Below are positions 45,846 to 55,005 of a DNA stretch of 64,000 bases, one piece after another. The notes under the pieces are model-generated. The model ran no database searches. It was not told the origin of the DNA and was given only the letters and a program-made list of their open reading frames with translations. Numbering within the stretch: the stretch's first letter is position 1; every line of letters begins with the position of its first letter. Source of the stretch: Pseudeuparius sepicola (lineage: Eukaryota > Arthropoda > Insecta > Coleoptera > Anthribidae); the NCBI GenBank assembly GCA_963920635.1, contig OY987303.1, positions 15,540,175 through 15,604,174 on the forward strand, read 5' to 3'. Position numbers and translations under genes: made by a program.

Positions 45846-46063
45846 TTGTAATTTTTAGTTTGGCCAGGTGTCTGAGTCTATTCATCTCAGTTAACGCATC
45901 ATTGTTGCAAGGTCGTTTGCCGGTTAGTTTAGAACAGTCTAGCTCTTCAATGAGGAGACCTTCTAATGATCTAACCCTACTTAAGGCCACGTATGCTTGA
46001 CCAGGCGCGAAGAGCTTGGAGCCTAAATATACAACGAGACAGGTTGCAGACCAATGCTGTTGA
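45841..46063 (-). pseudogene. Helitron/Helentron Pif1-type helicase, C-terminal fragment
   Basis: The minus strand reads LVVYLGSKLFAPGQAYVALS, RVRSLEGLLIEELDC, SKLTGKRPCNNDALTEMNRL, RHLAKLKITK and TAA (45841-45843). GQAYVALSRVRSLEGL is the last conserved helicase motif of Helitron Rep-Hel proteins (Pif1-like, superfamily 1B), ending in arginine-bearing VALSR. The sequence degrades upstream of about 46063, where the 122-bp minisatellite starts; Rep and the rest of the helicase are absent. It is a deletion derivative, not a functional gene. Confidence 0.85.
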
Positions 46064-46100
46064 CGCCTATCTCACCAAACTACACAAGTCAAAGTTAACT

Positions 46101-46610
46101 AGTCCGCCATCTTGGGTGTTCCGCCATGTTGGATTTAGAATGACGTCACACATATAATCATGCATTGTCATCCAAATTAAACGTGTGTACAAAATTTCAG
46201 CTCGATCGGTTGAAATTTAACTAGTCCGCCATCTTGAGTGTTCCGCCATGTTGGATTTAGAATGACGTCACACATATAATCATGCATTGTCATCCAAATT
46301 AAACGTGTGTACAAAATTTCAGCTCGATCGGTTGAAATTTAACTAGTCCGCCATCTTGAGTGTTCCGCCATGTTGGATTTAGAATGACGTCACACATATA
46401 ATCATGCATTGTCATCCAAATTAAACGTGTGTACAAAATTTCAGCTCGATCGGTTGAAATTTAACTAGTCCGCCATCTTGGGTGATCCGCCATGTTGGAT
46501 TTAGAATGACGTCACACATATAATCATGCATTGTCATCCAAATTAAACGTGTGTACAAAATTTCAGCTCGATCGGTTGAAGATATCTGCTTCAAAATTGA
46601 GTTGCAAGAT
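46101..46610. repeat. 122-bp minisatellite, four copies
   Basis: Unit starts AGTCCGCCATCTTG at 46101, 46223, 46345 and 46467 (exact 122-base steps). Each has CCGCCATGTTGGATTTAGAA, TGACGTCACACATATAATCA, TGCATTGTCATCCAAATTAA, CAGCTCGATCGGTTGAA. The copies are nearly identical. Homologous diverged units lie at 419-660 on the opposite strand. Confidence 0.97.
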
Positions 46611-46624
46611 TCCACCCGAACAAA

Positions 46625-46655
<31 letters not shown>

Positions 46656-46690
46656 CATTGCAAGTTAAATAAAAGCTTTTAAAAATACCC
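46611..46690 (-). mobile_element. Helentron-like terminal segment with CATA microsatellite
   Basis: TTGCAAGATTCCACC, (CATA)n at 46626-46659, then GTTAAATAAAAGCTTTTAAAAATA. The last word recurs at about 45797 next to the helicase stop and inverted at 45545, so both ends of the element carry AAGCTTTTATTTAA. Confidence 0.7.
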
Positions 46691-46995
46691 CAGTGGAACA
46701 AACTTAATGGTGCACAAGGATGGCTAGCTGGATTTCGGAAAGCCCAGTGAATAGAAAAATTCCAACTTTTTCATTCCATTCCATTAATAGCCCCTGTTCG
46801 AAATTTTATTTTCAGTTTTCGTGTTCCCGCAGTAGGCCTGGGGCGTCGAGTTTGGATCACCCTGTACAGAACGTACATGGGGATTCAACATTTTGACCTA
46901 TAAAATGACGTTTTTCGACCTGTAGTGGGCAATGTGCATTATTTTTAACTGTTGGTCAATACAAAGTTTAAGTTGGATTATACTATATGCACCTA

Positions 46996-47339
46996 CAGGG
47001 TGTCCCATTTTCGCTACTTTTGCTAGGTATCCCGGTTATTTTTAGAAATAGGGAGTTGCGGTTTTTGGGACACTGACCTACTTTTTCATAAAAAGAAAGG
47101 TTCGTATACCGAATTTTCATGAGACCTCCTTAGTTTTTTAAACACAAGGTGATTTTCAAAATTTGCCATTTTCAGGCACCTCCCTATATCCGTTATAGGC
47201 TAACTTGTTGAAACGGTAAAAATCGACCGTTATAGATTTTTTCACGTAGAATTCAGTGGCATACACGGATTTTTTCTAGGAGGTAAGAATTTCAAAATAT
47301 AAATATAACTTGCAAAAGTATCGAAAATTGAACATCCTG
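46996..47339. mobile_element. Nested TA-flanked MITE CAGGGTGTCCCATTTTCGC
   Basis: CAGGGTGTCCCATTTTCGCT, ACTTTTGC at left; GCAAAAGTATCGAAAATTG, AACATCCTG at right (inverse with few changes); TA outside at 46994-46995 and 47340-47341. 344 bp, non-coding. Confidence 0.85.
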
Positions 47340-47445
47340 TACAATGTTTGTCATTGTTACACCACTTTCAAACATAAAAAAAACACAGGGGCCTGAAATA
47401 TTGAACACGGGCCTACTCTTCCATAGTTACGCCACTGAAGGGACG

Positions 47446-48910
47446 GAAAGAAGGGAGAAGGAGAAGAGAGACGAGAAAATATTTATCTTATAAAAAAAGC
47501 TCGTATAGACGAATCCTGAGTTCAGATTGGGCGTGCCGAACGCCAATGCAAGTCGGCATGTAATCCAGCCAAGTGGATGGATAACATGGGCGCAAATATT
47601 AGCAGACCACATCAAGGCCAGGTTTAATTAAAATAAAACCCAGCTAATTACATTACCTACTAAAATTAATTCAAGATAACCGACCCCAGATAAATAAGAT
47701 TAAAAACCTATCGGGCAGGCTTATTAATCCCCGTCTGTAAAATTTAGTTTCTGCGGTTCTGATGGCCCGTCCCCATGCGATAATAAGGATGGACGTCGTA
47801 AAAATGAAGAGTAAGGATATAAATGTGATAAAAGACTATAAAATCAATGCGGATGTCGACAGTAAAATCGAACATTGTATACAGAAGGAAATATCCATTT
47901 ATCGTATAGCAAAAATGCTTGTAACTTTGCACGTTGCAAAGTAGGTATACTATTGCGATGTTAGCTCCTGTCAGTTAACAAGTAACCTAATATTTAAAAA
48001 AAATGCACTGTAACGATTAACAGACAACTCATAAAATAAACATTACCAAGTGATATAACGCTTGTCACTTTTAGAATCAAGAACAACTACACAGATAATG
48101 TATAGATGAGAGATAAGTAGGTATAATCATCAACAATAGGAGTGAACAATTAAATGCGGCAATAGCGCTTTCCACTATGCACCCGGGCCGTTTGTTTTCA
48201 ATTAGGAGGATCAAGTTATTCGGGGGCTAAGGTTAATTTGCCCCACATTTTAAACTACGGCAAAAAAAAACGCATTTTCCTTTTTACCAAACCAACTCAA
48301 TTCGCTCCAATATTTTACAACGAATTCCTGATGAACACATCCACGGCAGCAGACTTTCCGTCTGTTTTAATTCGTCCGATAACGCAGATTCGCAATTATA
48401 TTCTTGTGCAAACATGTAATCTCATGTCATTACTCTCCGGCGAAAAAACCCGTTAGCTCTGCTGATTAAATTTTCTTAATTCGCCCGCGAGTTGCTTTTG
48501 ATTTTGATGGACTGTAACGTTATTACGTCTGCCGGGTTTGCGAATACAGTTATGATGATGGGAGTGCGTCGGGTCGAGAACACAATGCTCTCGCCCTGCA
48601 GAAGAAATGTCTGGAATTTGACGTAAAAACAAAGCGCGACCAGTTTGAGGAGAGATTTCGGGTTATCGAGACAGACAGCGAAGAGACAGGATTGGAGGGT
48701 CTGTGTTGTAATCAGGCCAGTTTCGAATAAATCAACTGAAAATACTCCATACACGTTTCATTCAACGAATTGGATAGTCGATTTGCTTGTAATTCGGATG
48801 TTACGCTTAAGGAAGTTCCTGTTATACAAGATAAGCTTACATCATTCTGTGCCTTTGTTGAAAGAGAACATTTCTGATGACTGCTGATCATAATTATTAA
48901 TATTGTCGTC
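47446..48910. other. Intergenic stretch, partly balanced composition
   Basis: No recognised gene. 47750-47940 and 48150-48640 are less AT-rich; frames on both strands overlap and lack domains. Candidate conserved non-coding DNA. Confidence 0.3.
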
Positions 48911-48980
48911 AAAAGCGATATACGGGGGAACGCTAACTACACTATCTGACAGCATTCCTGTGGCGTCGGGCTCTCTATAC
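48911..48980. mobile_element. Partial copy of the 41793-41995 MITE
   Basis: ACGGGGGAACGCTAACTACA, TATCTGACAGCATTCCTGTG, GCGTCGGGCTCTC matches 41900-41960. Confidence 0.7.
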
Positions 48981-49106
48981 ACAGTAAAAAAACGGCGTAA
49001 ATCCTCTTCGTATAGGTAAGTGATGAAAGAAATTTGGTGAAAAATTTGCACGAAAATTGGTGGATATCTTAACCAACCCTCATTTGGTAAAATTCACACT
49101 ATAACA

Positions 49107-49256
49107 AATTTTTTAACACTTAGGTGATGTAATTTTTTTATATTTCTAACACGGCTTCGTGTTTGTTCACACCACGCGGTGTTCCTTAGCACCATTTGGC
49201 ATCCCTTAGCACTAAGCGGTGTTAAATTGAACGTATTAACACAATTTCGTGTTAGG
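49107..49256. repeat. Array of six short dyads, consensus TTARCAC-N6-GTGTTAA
   Basis: Units near 49112 (TTAACACTTAGGTGATGTAA), 49146 (CTAACACGGCTTCGTGTTTG), 49167 (TCACACCACGCGGTGTTCC), 49186 (TTAGCACCATTTGGCATCCC), 49206 (TTAGCACTAAGCGGTGTTAA) and 49235 (TTAACACAATTTCGTGTTAG). Each is an imperfect inverted repeat of about 20 bp. Spacing is roughly 20-35 bp. Looks like a cluster of binding sites. Confidence 0.7.
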
Positions 49257-49394
49257 GTGATGAGAGGGGGAAGATATTTCGTCAGTTACGGGTGTAAAAT
49301 CTTAGGAAATCGAAGCCATCGCATCAGTTGTTTGCCGAACGTGTTGCGCGACGGAGCTTATCAGTTTGTCTGACGTGTGACCTGACCGTGTGGC

Positions 49395-49580
49395 GCGTAT
49401 AATAGGTATAAAAGTGATTCTATCGACCGCTAGTACAAAAACGGTGTTGTTATGTAAAGTAAAATTTCATAGTAAAATCAGATGGATTAAAACAACAGGC
49501 GAATATGCAAATGTGACGACGAAAGGTACTGTGTGATAACCGAGGTGATAGCCCCTATATGGTTACCTTAATAAAATAGT
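49395..49580 (+). promoter_or_regulatory. Promoter-like segment followed by AATAAA (possible LTR or captured promoter)
   Basis: GGTATAAAAGTG (TATA box, about 49407-49416) is followed by GC-balanced DNA and by AATAAAATAGTTTGTCCTG (about 49571). Together with the upstream dyad array this resembles a solo LTR's U3-R-U5 or a captured promoter. No target duplication or paired LTR is seen. Confidence 0.35.
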
Positions 49581-49899
49581 TTGTCCTGAATTATTTTTAT
49601 TATTTTATTTCATCAATAACTTGACCCACAGAATACACTTACCTATGGGCAAAATTTAGAAGGTAAATTTATTAGCAGAATTATTAATATACCTTACTTT
49701 CAGTGAAATTTGATACAGGCTTGTGTTTGGGGACACTGAGTACGTTGAGTATACGTTGTATACTCAGTTTGAACAGAAAAATCTTTAAAGAAAATTTCCG
49801 AATTTTCGCTAAACAGGTTATTGTAGTAGGAATCAGTCAACTTGTAAAATGCAGTTTTCAAGGGCTCTAATAAAAAAATCATAAAAATTTATAAAAAGA

Positions 49900-51212
49900 C
49901 CCATTTTAACTCCTCGGCTTTATATCTCGGCAACGGAATGAGATGTTTTAGTTCCGTAAAAAGGCTGACAGACCTCCTCGAAGACTTTATTTCTAGGCTC
50001 AAATTAAATTTTTCTATTGGAAATTAATTGTAGATAGTACTGCGGTCGAAAGATATTTTTTTTAGTTTGCAGTGACCTTGAAAAGTAGTGCGTCCTTCAA
50101 TTTAAAGCAAAATATGTGCTATATAAACACATTTTAAAAAATCAACAGTTTTTTTAGATATATTACTTTGAAGTTAGCAGTGCATGCACGTGCAAAATCT
50201 GTAGTGGATAATCCCGAGATTATTTCCAAAACTAAAAACGAGAAGTTCTTACAACTATTCTAATACCTCAGAGTTGTTTTGTCATTTTATACGTTATACA
50301 ATAGTCAAAGATGGGTTAAGGCGGCGAGTTTGTTAATAAAAAACTGTTTTTCTAATAGACTTCGCTACTAGGCCAAAACTAAAGCAACTCAGTGTCAGAA
50401 TGAATAGCGTTGTAAATACAGTCTTACAGCTGCTCTGCTATTTTCCCTGCATTCACTAAAAATAAGCAACATATCAAATTTGTCTTGATTGCTGTATCTA
50501 TTAACCACAATTAAATTTAAAGAGAAACAACTTATACGGGTGACAGCAAAACTAAATTAATTAATAAAATATATTAAATCTTTTTAACATAAACAATATT
50601 AACAGTTTCTAACATTGAGTTACTGTTATTTTGGCCTTTATTTTTCCTACTGCAAACAAAGTTTCCGCATTCACCCATATCTTAACCATTTGTAAGTTTA
50701 AAACGACAAAACAACGCTGTGAGATGTTGAGATAGTTGTGTTGTAAAAAGTCTTCAAAAAATTAGTTTCTCTTTTTTAATTTTGGAAATAATCTTAGGAT
50801 TCTCTATTACTACAAATTTTCTAACTTTAAAGTGCGATTACTAAAAAACTGTTGATTTTTCAAATATTGTTAAAACAAAATAAGATTCGCACAATCAGAA
50901 AACTGGTATCAGTACTACTAAATTCTTTGAGTTTTTTTTAGATGTTTAGGTTACTCGGCACTTGAAAGTTGCATAATTTTCCATTTGAAAAACTACAATT
51001 ATTGATATTTTAAATACTTTAAAAAACTTAAAAGCATTACTACTTACTTCAGTCAGTTCGGATGCATTATACTTTTCAAGGCCACTGCGAACGAAAATTT
51101 TTTTACGGAACTAAAATCCTCATTCCGTTGCTGAAATACCTGGACCGACACTAATATAGTGTTGGTCCAGGAAATACTTATAAAGCTGGGGAGTTTTAGG
51201 TGAATCACCCTG
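49900..51212. mobile_element. 1.3-kb foldback element
   Basis: Diverged inverse arms meet near 50480-50570. Pairs: ACTCC-GCTTTATA / inverse at 51180; CAACGGAATGAG, TTTAGTTCCGTAAAA / inverse at 51095-51128; GCAGTGACCTTGAAAAGTA / inverse at 51070; AAAAAATCAACAGTTTTTT / inverse at 50845; GATTATTTCCAAAACTAAAA / inverse at 50775; GTTGTTTTGTCATTTTA / inverse at 50700. The right end is CACCCTG followed by TA (51213); the left terminus is decayed. Non-coding. Confidence 0.8.
51140..51170. mobile_element. 31-bp hairpin insertion with 7-bp direct repeats
   Basis: CTGGACCGACACTA, ATA, TAGTGTTGGTCCAG is a hairpin with one G:T-type mismatch. It is flanked by GAAATAC at 51133-51139 and 51171-51177. Looks like a minimal insertion or an excision scar. 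Confidence 0.55.
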
Positions 51213-51214
51213 TA

Positions 51215-53564
51215 TAATTACAGGACACCCTGTGTAACAGCTTAAATACATATTTGAAGAAGATTTTGGAAATTTATTTTGTTTATTGTTATTTCATTGA
51301 AATTTGCTCAATGGAAGTGATGAACTTTTCCTGTACCACCAATGGGAAAGCGAGGTAAAAGAATGATGTTTTAAAAACGAACTTTTAACCTACCAAGTTA
51401 GACAATGCAAAGTCATAGGCAGCCTGTGAATGGCTTTTAGGTCGGTGTAGTCCCGATAGAACAATGGTAAAGACTATTATTATTACGTATATGGTATATG
51501 AAGTTATAATTGGCAGGTAGGGAGAAATCTTGTTAAAATTTTGATCGAGAAATGGGCCCTCGTAAATTTGTAGTGCTCCGGCTCGTTTATGTCAAATATT
51601 TTTTCGGAGGGAGAGTCGCTTTAGTGCGCACATTTTTTCTTCATTTTTCCGCAGGATTCCCTGGTAAAAACTTAATCGCTAGTTACTCGGCAAGGCCATA
51701 TAATTTACATCCAGCAAAAATTTTATGACATAATTTACGGCAGCGCCGTATACCTCCGAAAAATTACTCCTGTCTTTTTGCTCGGGCGCGTCCTTTACGA
51801 TTACCGTAATGAGCAAAAAAGTCAGGCGCGTTCACGCACGGGAAAAAACACGCATTCTAATTGCCGCTATAAAATTAAATTTGCTCACATTTGGTCCGTC
51901 CGTATGTTCGTTTCAGCGGGACGGGACGCTTCGTGGGAAGTCGGTAGGCCGGCGCGCTTTTTGCCCTTGTTTTTGCGCGCAATTATATGAATTCGTAATT
52001 AGCAGGAGATATGGGCTCTCTAAATGGCCAATTAACGACTTTTATGGCGCCTGACGATCGCCACGGGTCGGGCGGGTTCTGATTGATGATTTTTTGGGAC
52101 AAATATAACCAGAAGGGTGGACCAACAATGTACAACAAAGATGATTGAAAATATCTAGTGCGTACTAGCGTTTTTCGATTGCCAAGTCTTGAAGATCTAT
52201 AGGAATGGCTTAACCATGATTTATTTATGTATTTTTTAAAAGCCCCTAAATCCGGCAACAATGGGTAAAGTATAAATACCCTTGTTTTTAATACTTCGAA
52301 AAAGTACCACAAGCTACTACAGAATTCTCATTTGGAAAATAACGTAGGATTAAATTAATTTATCTTTCTTCATGGCAATCTCATTTTACCCTCTTATTCG
52401 CATACATTTTTGTAAATGGTCAAAGTTACACATTTTCGAATGATTAAACACAAAGGTAGGTACCCAGTTTACTGCTAAGCTTCACGATGGCAATCTCATT
52501 CTAAACACAAACAAAACATTTTAGCGAATGTGCTTTTTTCCATAAAATGTAAAATAAAAGAGGTTTTCCCTCTTATTGACTATATACATATAATATTATC
52601 GTTAAATATTTTCTGACATATTAAGGGATAACTTCATAATCAACTTAAAGCGTCCTTTAAAATTTAAAGCTGACTTTAGAACAAAATGGAATTCCATAAT
52701 AATAGGTTTATTAAAGTGAATGATAAAAAAGCTTTAATCCTAAAGGGATAAGTTTAGAAGTATACTTTAGTGTGTAGTTTTAAGTTTGCTAAATTGTGGT
52801 GGCTACACAAGAATAAAAACGGATTCTTCGCATAAAAACTTCAGGGCAAAACATATTTATGGCACAAAAGTTTTAGGTAAATCACATGATATGTCGTATA
52901 GCCGCAAATATGTAAATTGTTCGCCCCAAAAAAAACAGTTAGGAACTAAATTTCGTGCACATCTGTCGATTCTTTCAAAAGTTATTTAAAAAAAAAATTT
53001 AACACACTATCTTAGGTACTTTTGGATGTTTTTTCAGCTCTAGAAGCCTGTACACTGTTTTTTGAAACACCCTGTATATTTGTACTACTCAATATTTTGT
53101 AACGAAACAGAACGCAACTTTCTACTACTTCTAAGTTTAATTCGGCAAATAAAATTTTCAAAACATTAAATTTTATCGGCAGTTTTACATTCCATTGCAT
53201 TTAGATACTTTTTTCTTAAATTTAAGCTAGAAGCACGAATTTCTCTTCTGTGTTAAAACAGCGTTCTTTCTCTTCCATTATTGGGTTTACTGTTTACTTC
53301 TAGAAGAATTTTCTTTGTCACAATAGAGTCCAAGGCCTTTTTAAATCTCCAGCTATAATGTTCATTTAACACCAAACATATGAAATCGGCCCTAAGTGTT
53401 GACTTCTTGATATGAAAACAGATTGGTGCGCCATCGTATGCCATCATAGCCAAGTTTCGCTACGTATGTAACTACCTACTAATTTTTATTGAGAACAAAA
53501 ACTATTGAAATGAAAAAAAAAAAGAAAATCGGACATCATTTCAGAAAAATTAAAAAGGATTTTC
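51215..53564. other. Intergenic; GC-elevated island 51560-52090
   Basis: 51560-52090 is balanced to GC-rich (e.g. GGACGGGACGCTTCGTGGGA near 51920) with overlapping frames but no domain. Solo CACCCTGTGTA at about 51227 and CACCCTGTATA at about 53068 are element ends. No gene recognised. Confidence 0.35.
53550..53555 (-). terminator. Pol III T-run terminator
   Basis: The plus-strand AAAAAGG gives CCTTTTT on the minus strand, about ten bases past the tRNA-like sequence. Confidence 0.55.
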
Positions 53565-53636
53565 TGTGAGCGCCGGGGGTCGAACCCGGGACCTCTCGCT
53601 TGCTAGGCGAACGTTCTACCGCTACACTACGCTGAA
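53565..53636 (-). tRNA. tRNA-Ala(AGC)-like gene or pseudogene
   Basis: Reads a cloverleaf on the minus strand. D arm region TAGTGTAGCGGTAGAAC (box A). Anticodon stem TTCGC/GCGAG with loop CTAGCAA, giving anticodon AGC (Ala). T arm CCGGG-TTCGACC-CCCGG (box B). The acceptor pairs TTCAGCG with CGCTCAC, leaving mismatches at 1:72 and 3:70, so the G3:U70 alanine identity pair is absent. TTTTT follows about 10 bases downstream as a pol III terminator. Strong arms but a faulty acceptor: a diverged tRNA, a tRNA pseudogene or the head of a tRNA-derived SINE. Confidence 0.7.
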
Positions 53637-53836
53637 CCTGTTGAAATTAAGTCGGTCTGTTTGTATAGTAGCTGAACGGAGAAGCCTTCGTTTGCGCCGT
53701 ATACCACAGAAAATACTCTCCAATTTCCTCCGAAACACACCAGACTAATAGGCACAACCTTGACGTAGATACAGTCCATTTCCATTTTCATTTTAAAAAA
53801 CTATTGACATAATTTTCTTCGTATATATATGTCGTA

Positions 53837-54249
53837 GGCATCGGGCGTAATACGTCATTTCGCGGAAAGCCTATATAGTCATTACAGGTATTGCCGGCAA
53901 AAGCTGTAATAAAATAACTATTACCTCGTTTGACTGAAATTATGCGTCATTTCAGGGATTCCCCTGCCCTTGTTAGTCAAACCGAGTAATCGGCCGTTAC
54001 AGCGTCTGACTGCCGTTTGTTCAGTCAAACTCTACAAATTTTCAACAAATGACTGAACAAACTTCAGTCAGACGCTGTAACGTTCAATGGTTCGACCGAT
54101 TGCTCTGTTTGACTGACAAGGGCAAGGGCAATCCCTGAAATGACGCATAAATTCAGTCAAACAAGGTAATAGTTATTTTATTACAGCTTTTGCCGGCAAT
54201 ACCTGTAATGACTAGGCTTTCCGCGAAATGACGTATTCCGCCCGATGCC
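53837..54249. mobile_element. Near-loopless hairpin MITE, ~200-bp arms
   Basis: GGCATCGGGCGTAATACGTC, ATTTCGCGGAAAGCC begins; its inverse GGCTTTCCGCGAAATGACGT, ATTCCGCCCGATGCC ends. TA lies at 53835-53836 and 54250-54251. The arms pair throughout (TTGCCGGCAAAAGCTGTAAT, AAATGACGCATAA..., CAGTCAGACGCTGTAACG) with a ~15-base loop near 54043. Non-coding. Confidence 0.9.
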
Positions 54250-54251
54250 TA

Positions 54252-54902
54252 CCACATATATATATATTGTCGTTTCATACATTCATGGTCACTGTTACCA
54301 TAATATAATATGTTACCTTCCTCCATCCAAATTTGATGAAATTTTTCAGGCTTGAGCATTTATACACCATACCTACTAAAATTTCGACTAAATCCGTTTA
54401 ACCTTGTCAGATTTTATATATTTATTTTTAAGTGGGCATTTTCAATCTCTAAAAGCAGCAAAACATTTCAAGAAATCAAGATTCTGAAAACCTCTTATCG
54501 TCCCTCTAAAAATTATCCTTATTTTCCTCCTCAGATGCATTATTCCAGAAATCCATTTGCGGACCCGCAAGGGACGGCCGAGCCTTGCCAAAAGCTGGAT
54601 ATTCAATTCCATTTCCAGTTTATCCCCTCTATCAGCACGGGACCATAATTTTTTTGTACCGTTCTCTGTAAGCATAAAATACAAATCCTAGATATCAAGT
54701 ATTATTGAAAATTTGGTATATATCCAAAGCTTTAACCACCAACCCTCTCCAAAGCAAGATATACGTAGAGAATCGAAAGTGCAGCCACGGAAAACTGTCT
54801 CGATAACGGTGTAATACTTATAAATATCAATATTTTGTTTTCAGGTTTGTGTTACTTAAAAGTGACTTTCCAGAACTACGTTTAGGATATCAAGTACCTA
54901 CT
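54252..54902. other. Intergenic stretch
   Basis: No gene recognised; frames of 80-98 codons overlap on opposite strands at 54352-54684 without a domain. Confidence 0.35.
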
Positions 54903-55005
54903 CTCTGTTCAACGAACGAACCTACGTCACTCCCGTCCTTGTCTCATTCACGAATCAGACAAGGACATGAGTTATGACGTAGGGATGAACAGTCGTTGAA
55001 CAGAG
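54903..55005. mobile_element. 103-bp hairpin MITE
   Basis: CTCTGTTCAACGA...CCTACGTCA...GTCCTTGTCT is inverted as AGACAAGGAC...TGACGTAGG...TCGTTGAACAGAG. The loop is about 12 bases. Confidence 0.8.

Larger units (their letters stand above)
45157..46864. mobile_element. Nested TA-flanked element with ~60-bp TIRs
   Basis: CAGGATGATCCAAACTCGAC, CCCCAGGCCTACTGCGGGAA, CACGAAAAT at left is inverted at right: GTTTTCGTGTTCCCGCAGTA, GGCCTGGGGCGTCGAGTTTG, GATCACCCTG. TA flanks both sides (45155-45156, 46865-46866). It carries the Helentron-like fragment and its palindrome as later or captured cargo. Confidence 0.85.
42672..47437. mobile_element. 4.77-kb hAT-type element without transposase
   Basis: The termini CAGTGGCGTAACTA and TAGTTACGCCACTG are perfect inverted repeats flanked by the exact 8-bp duplication AAGGGACG (42664-42671 and 47438-47445). 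GGGGGCCC- and CACGGGCC-type words recur next to both ends (42710, 47407). The interior has no hAT protein. It has grown by nested insertions: a hairpin at 43725-43849, a TA element at 45157-46864 and a TA element at 46996-47339. A solo CAGTGGCGTAGTAACG end lies at 60408. Confidence 0.92.

Noticed and set aside
46101..46610. CRISPR-like array
   Set aside because: The 122-bp units are contiguous direct repeats with no unique spacers; a minisatellite.
49107..49256. CRISPR-like repeat cluster
   Set aside because: Units are imperfect dyads with variable spacing and no conserved repeat; more like binding sites.
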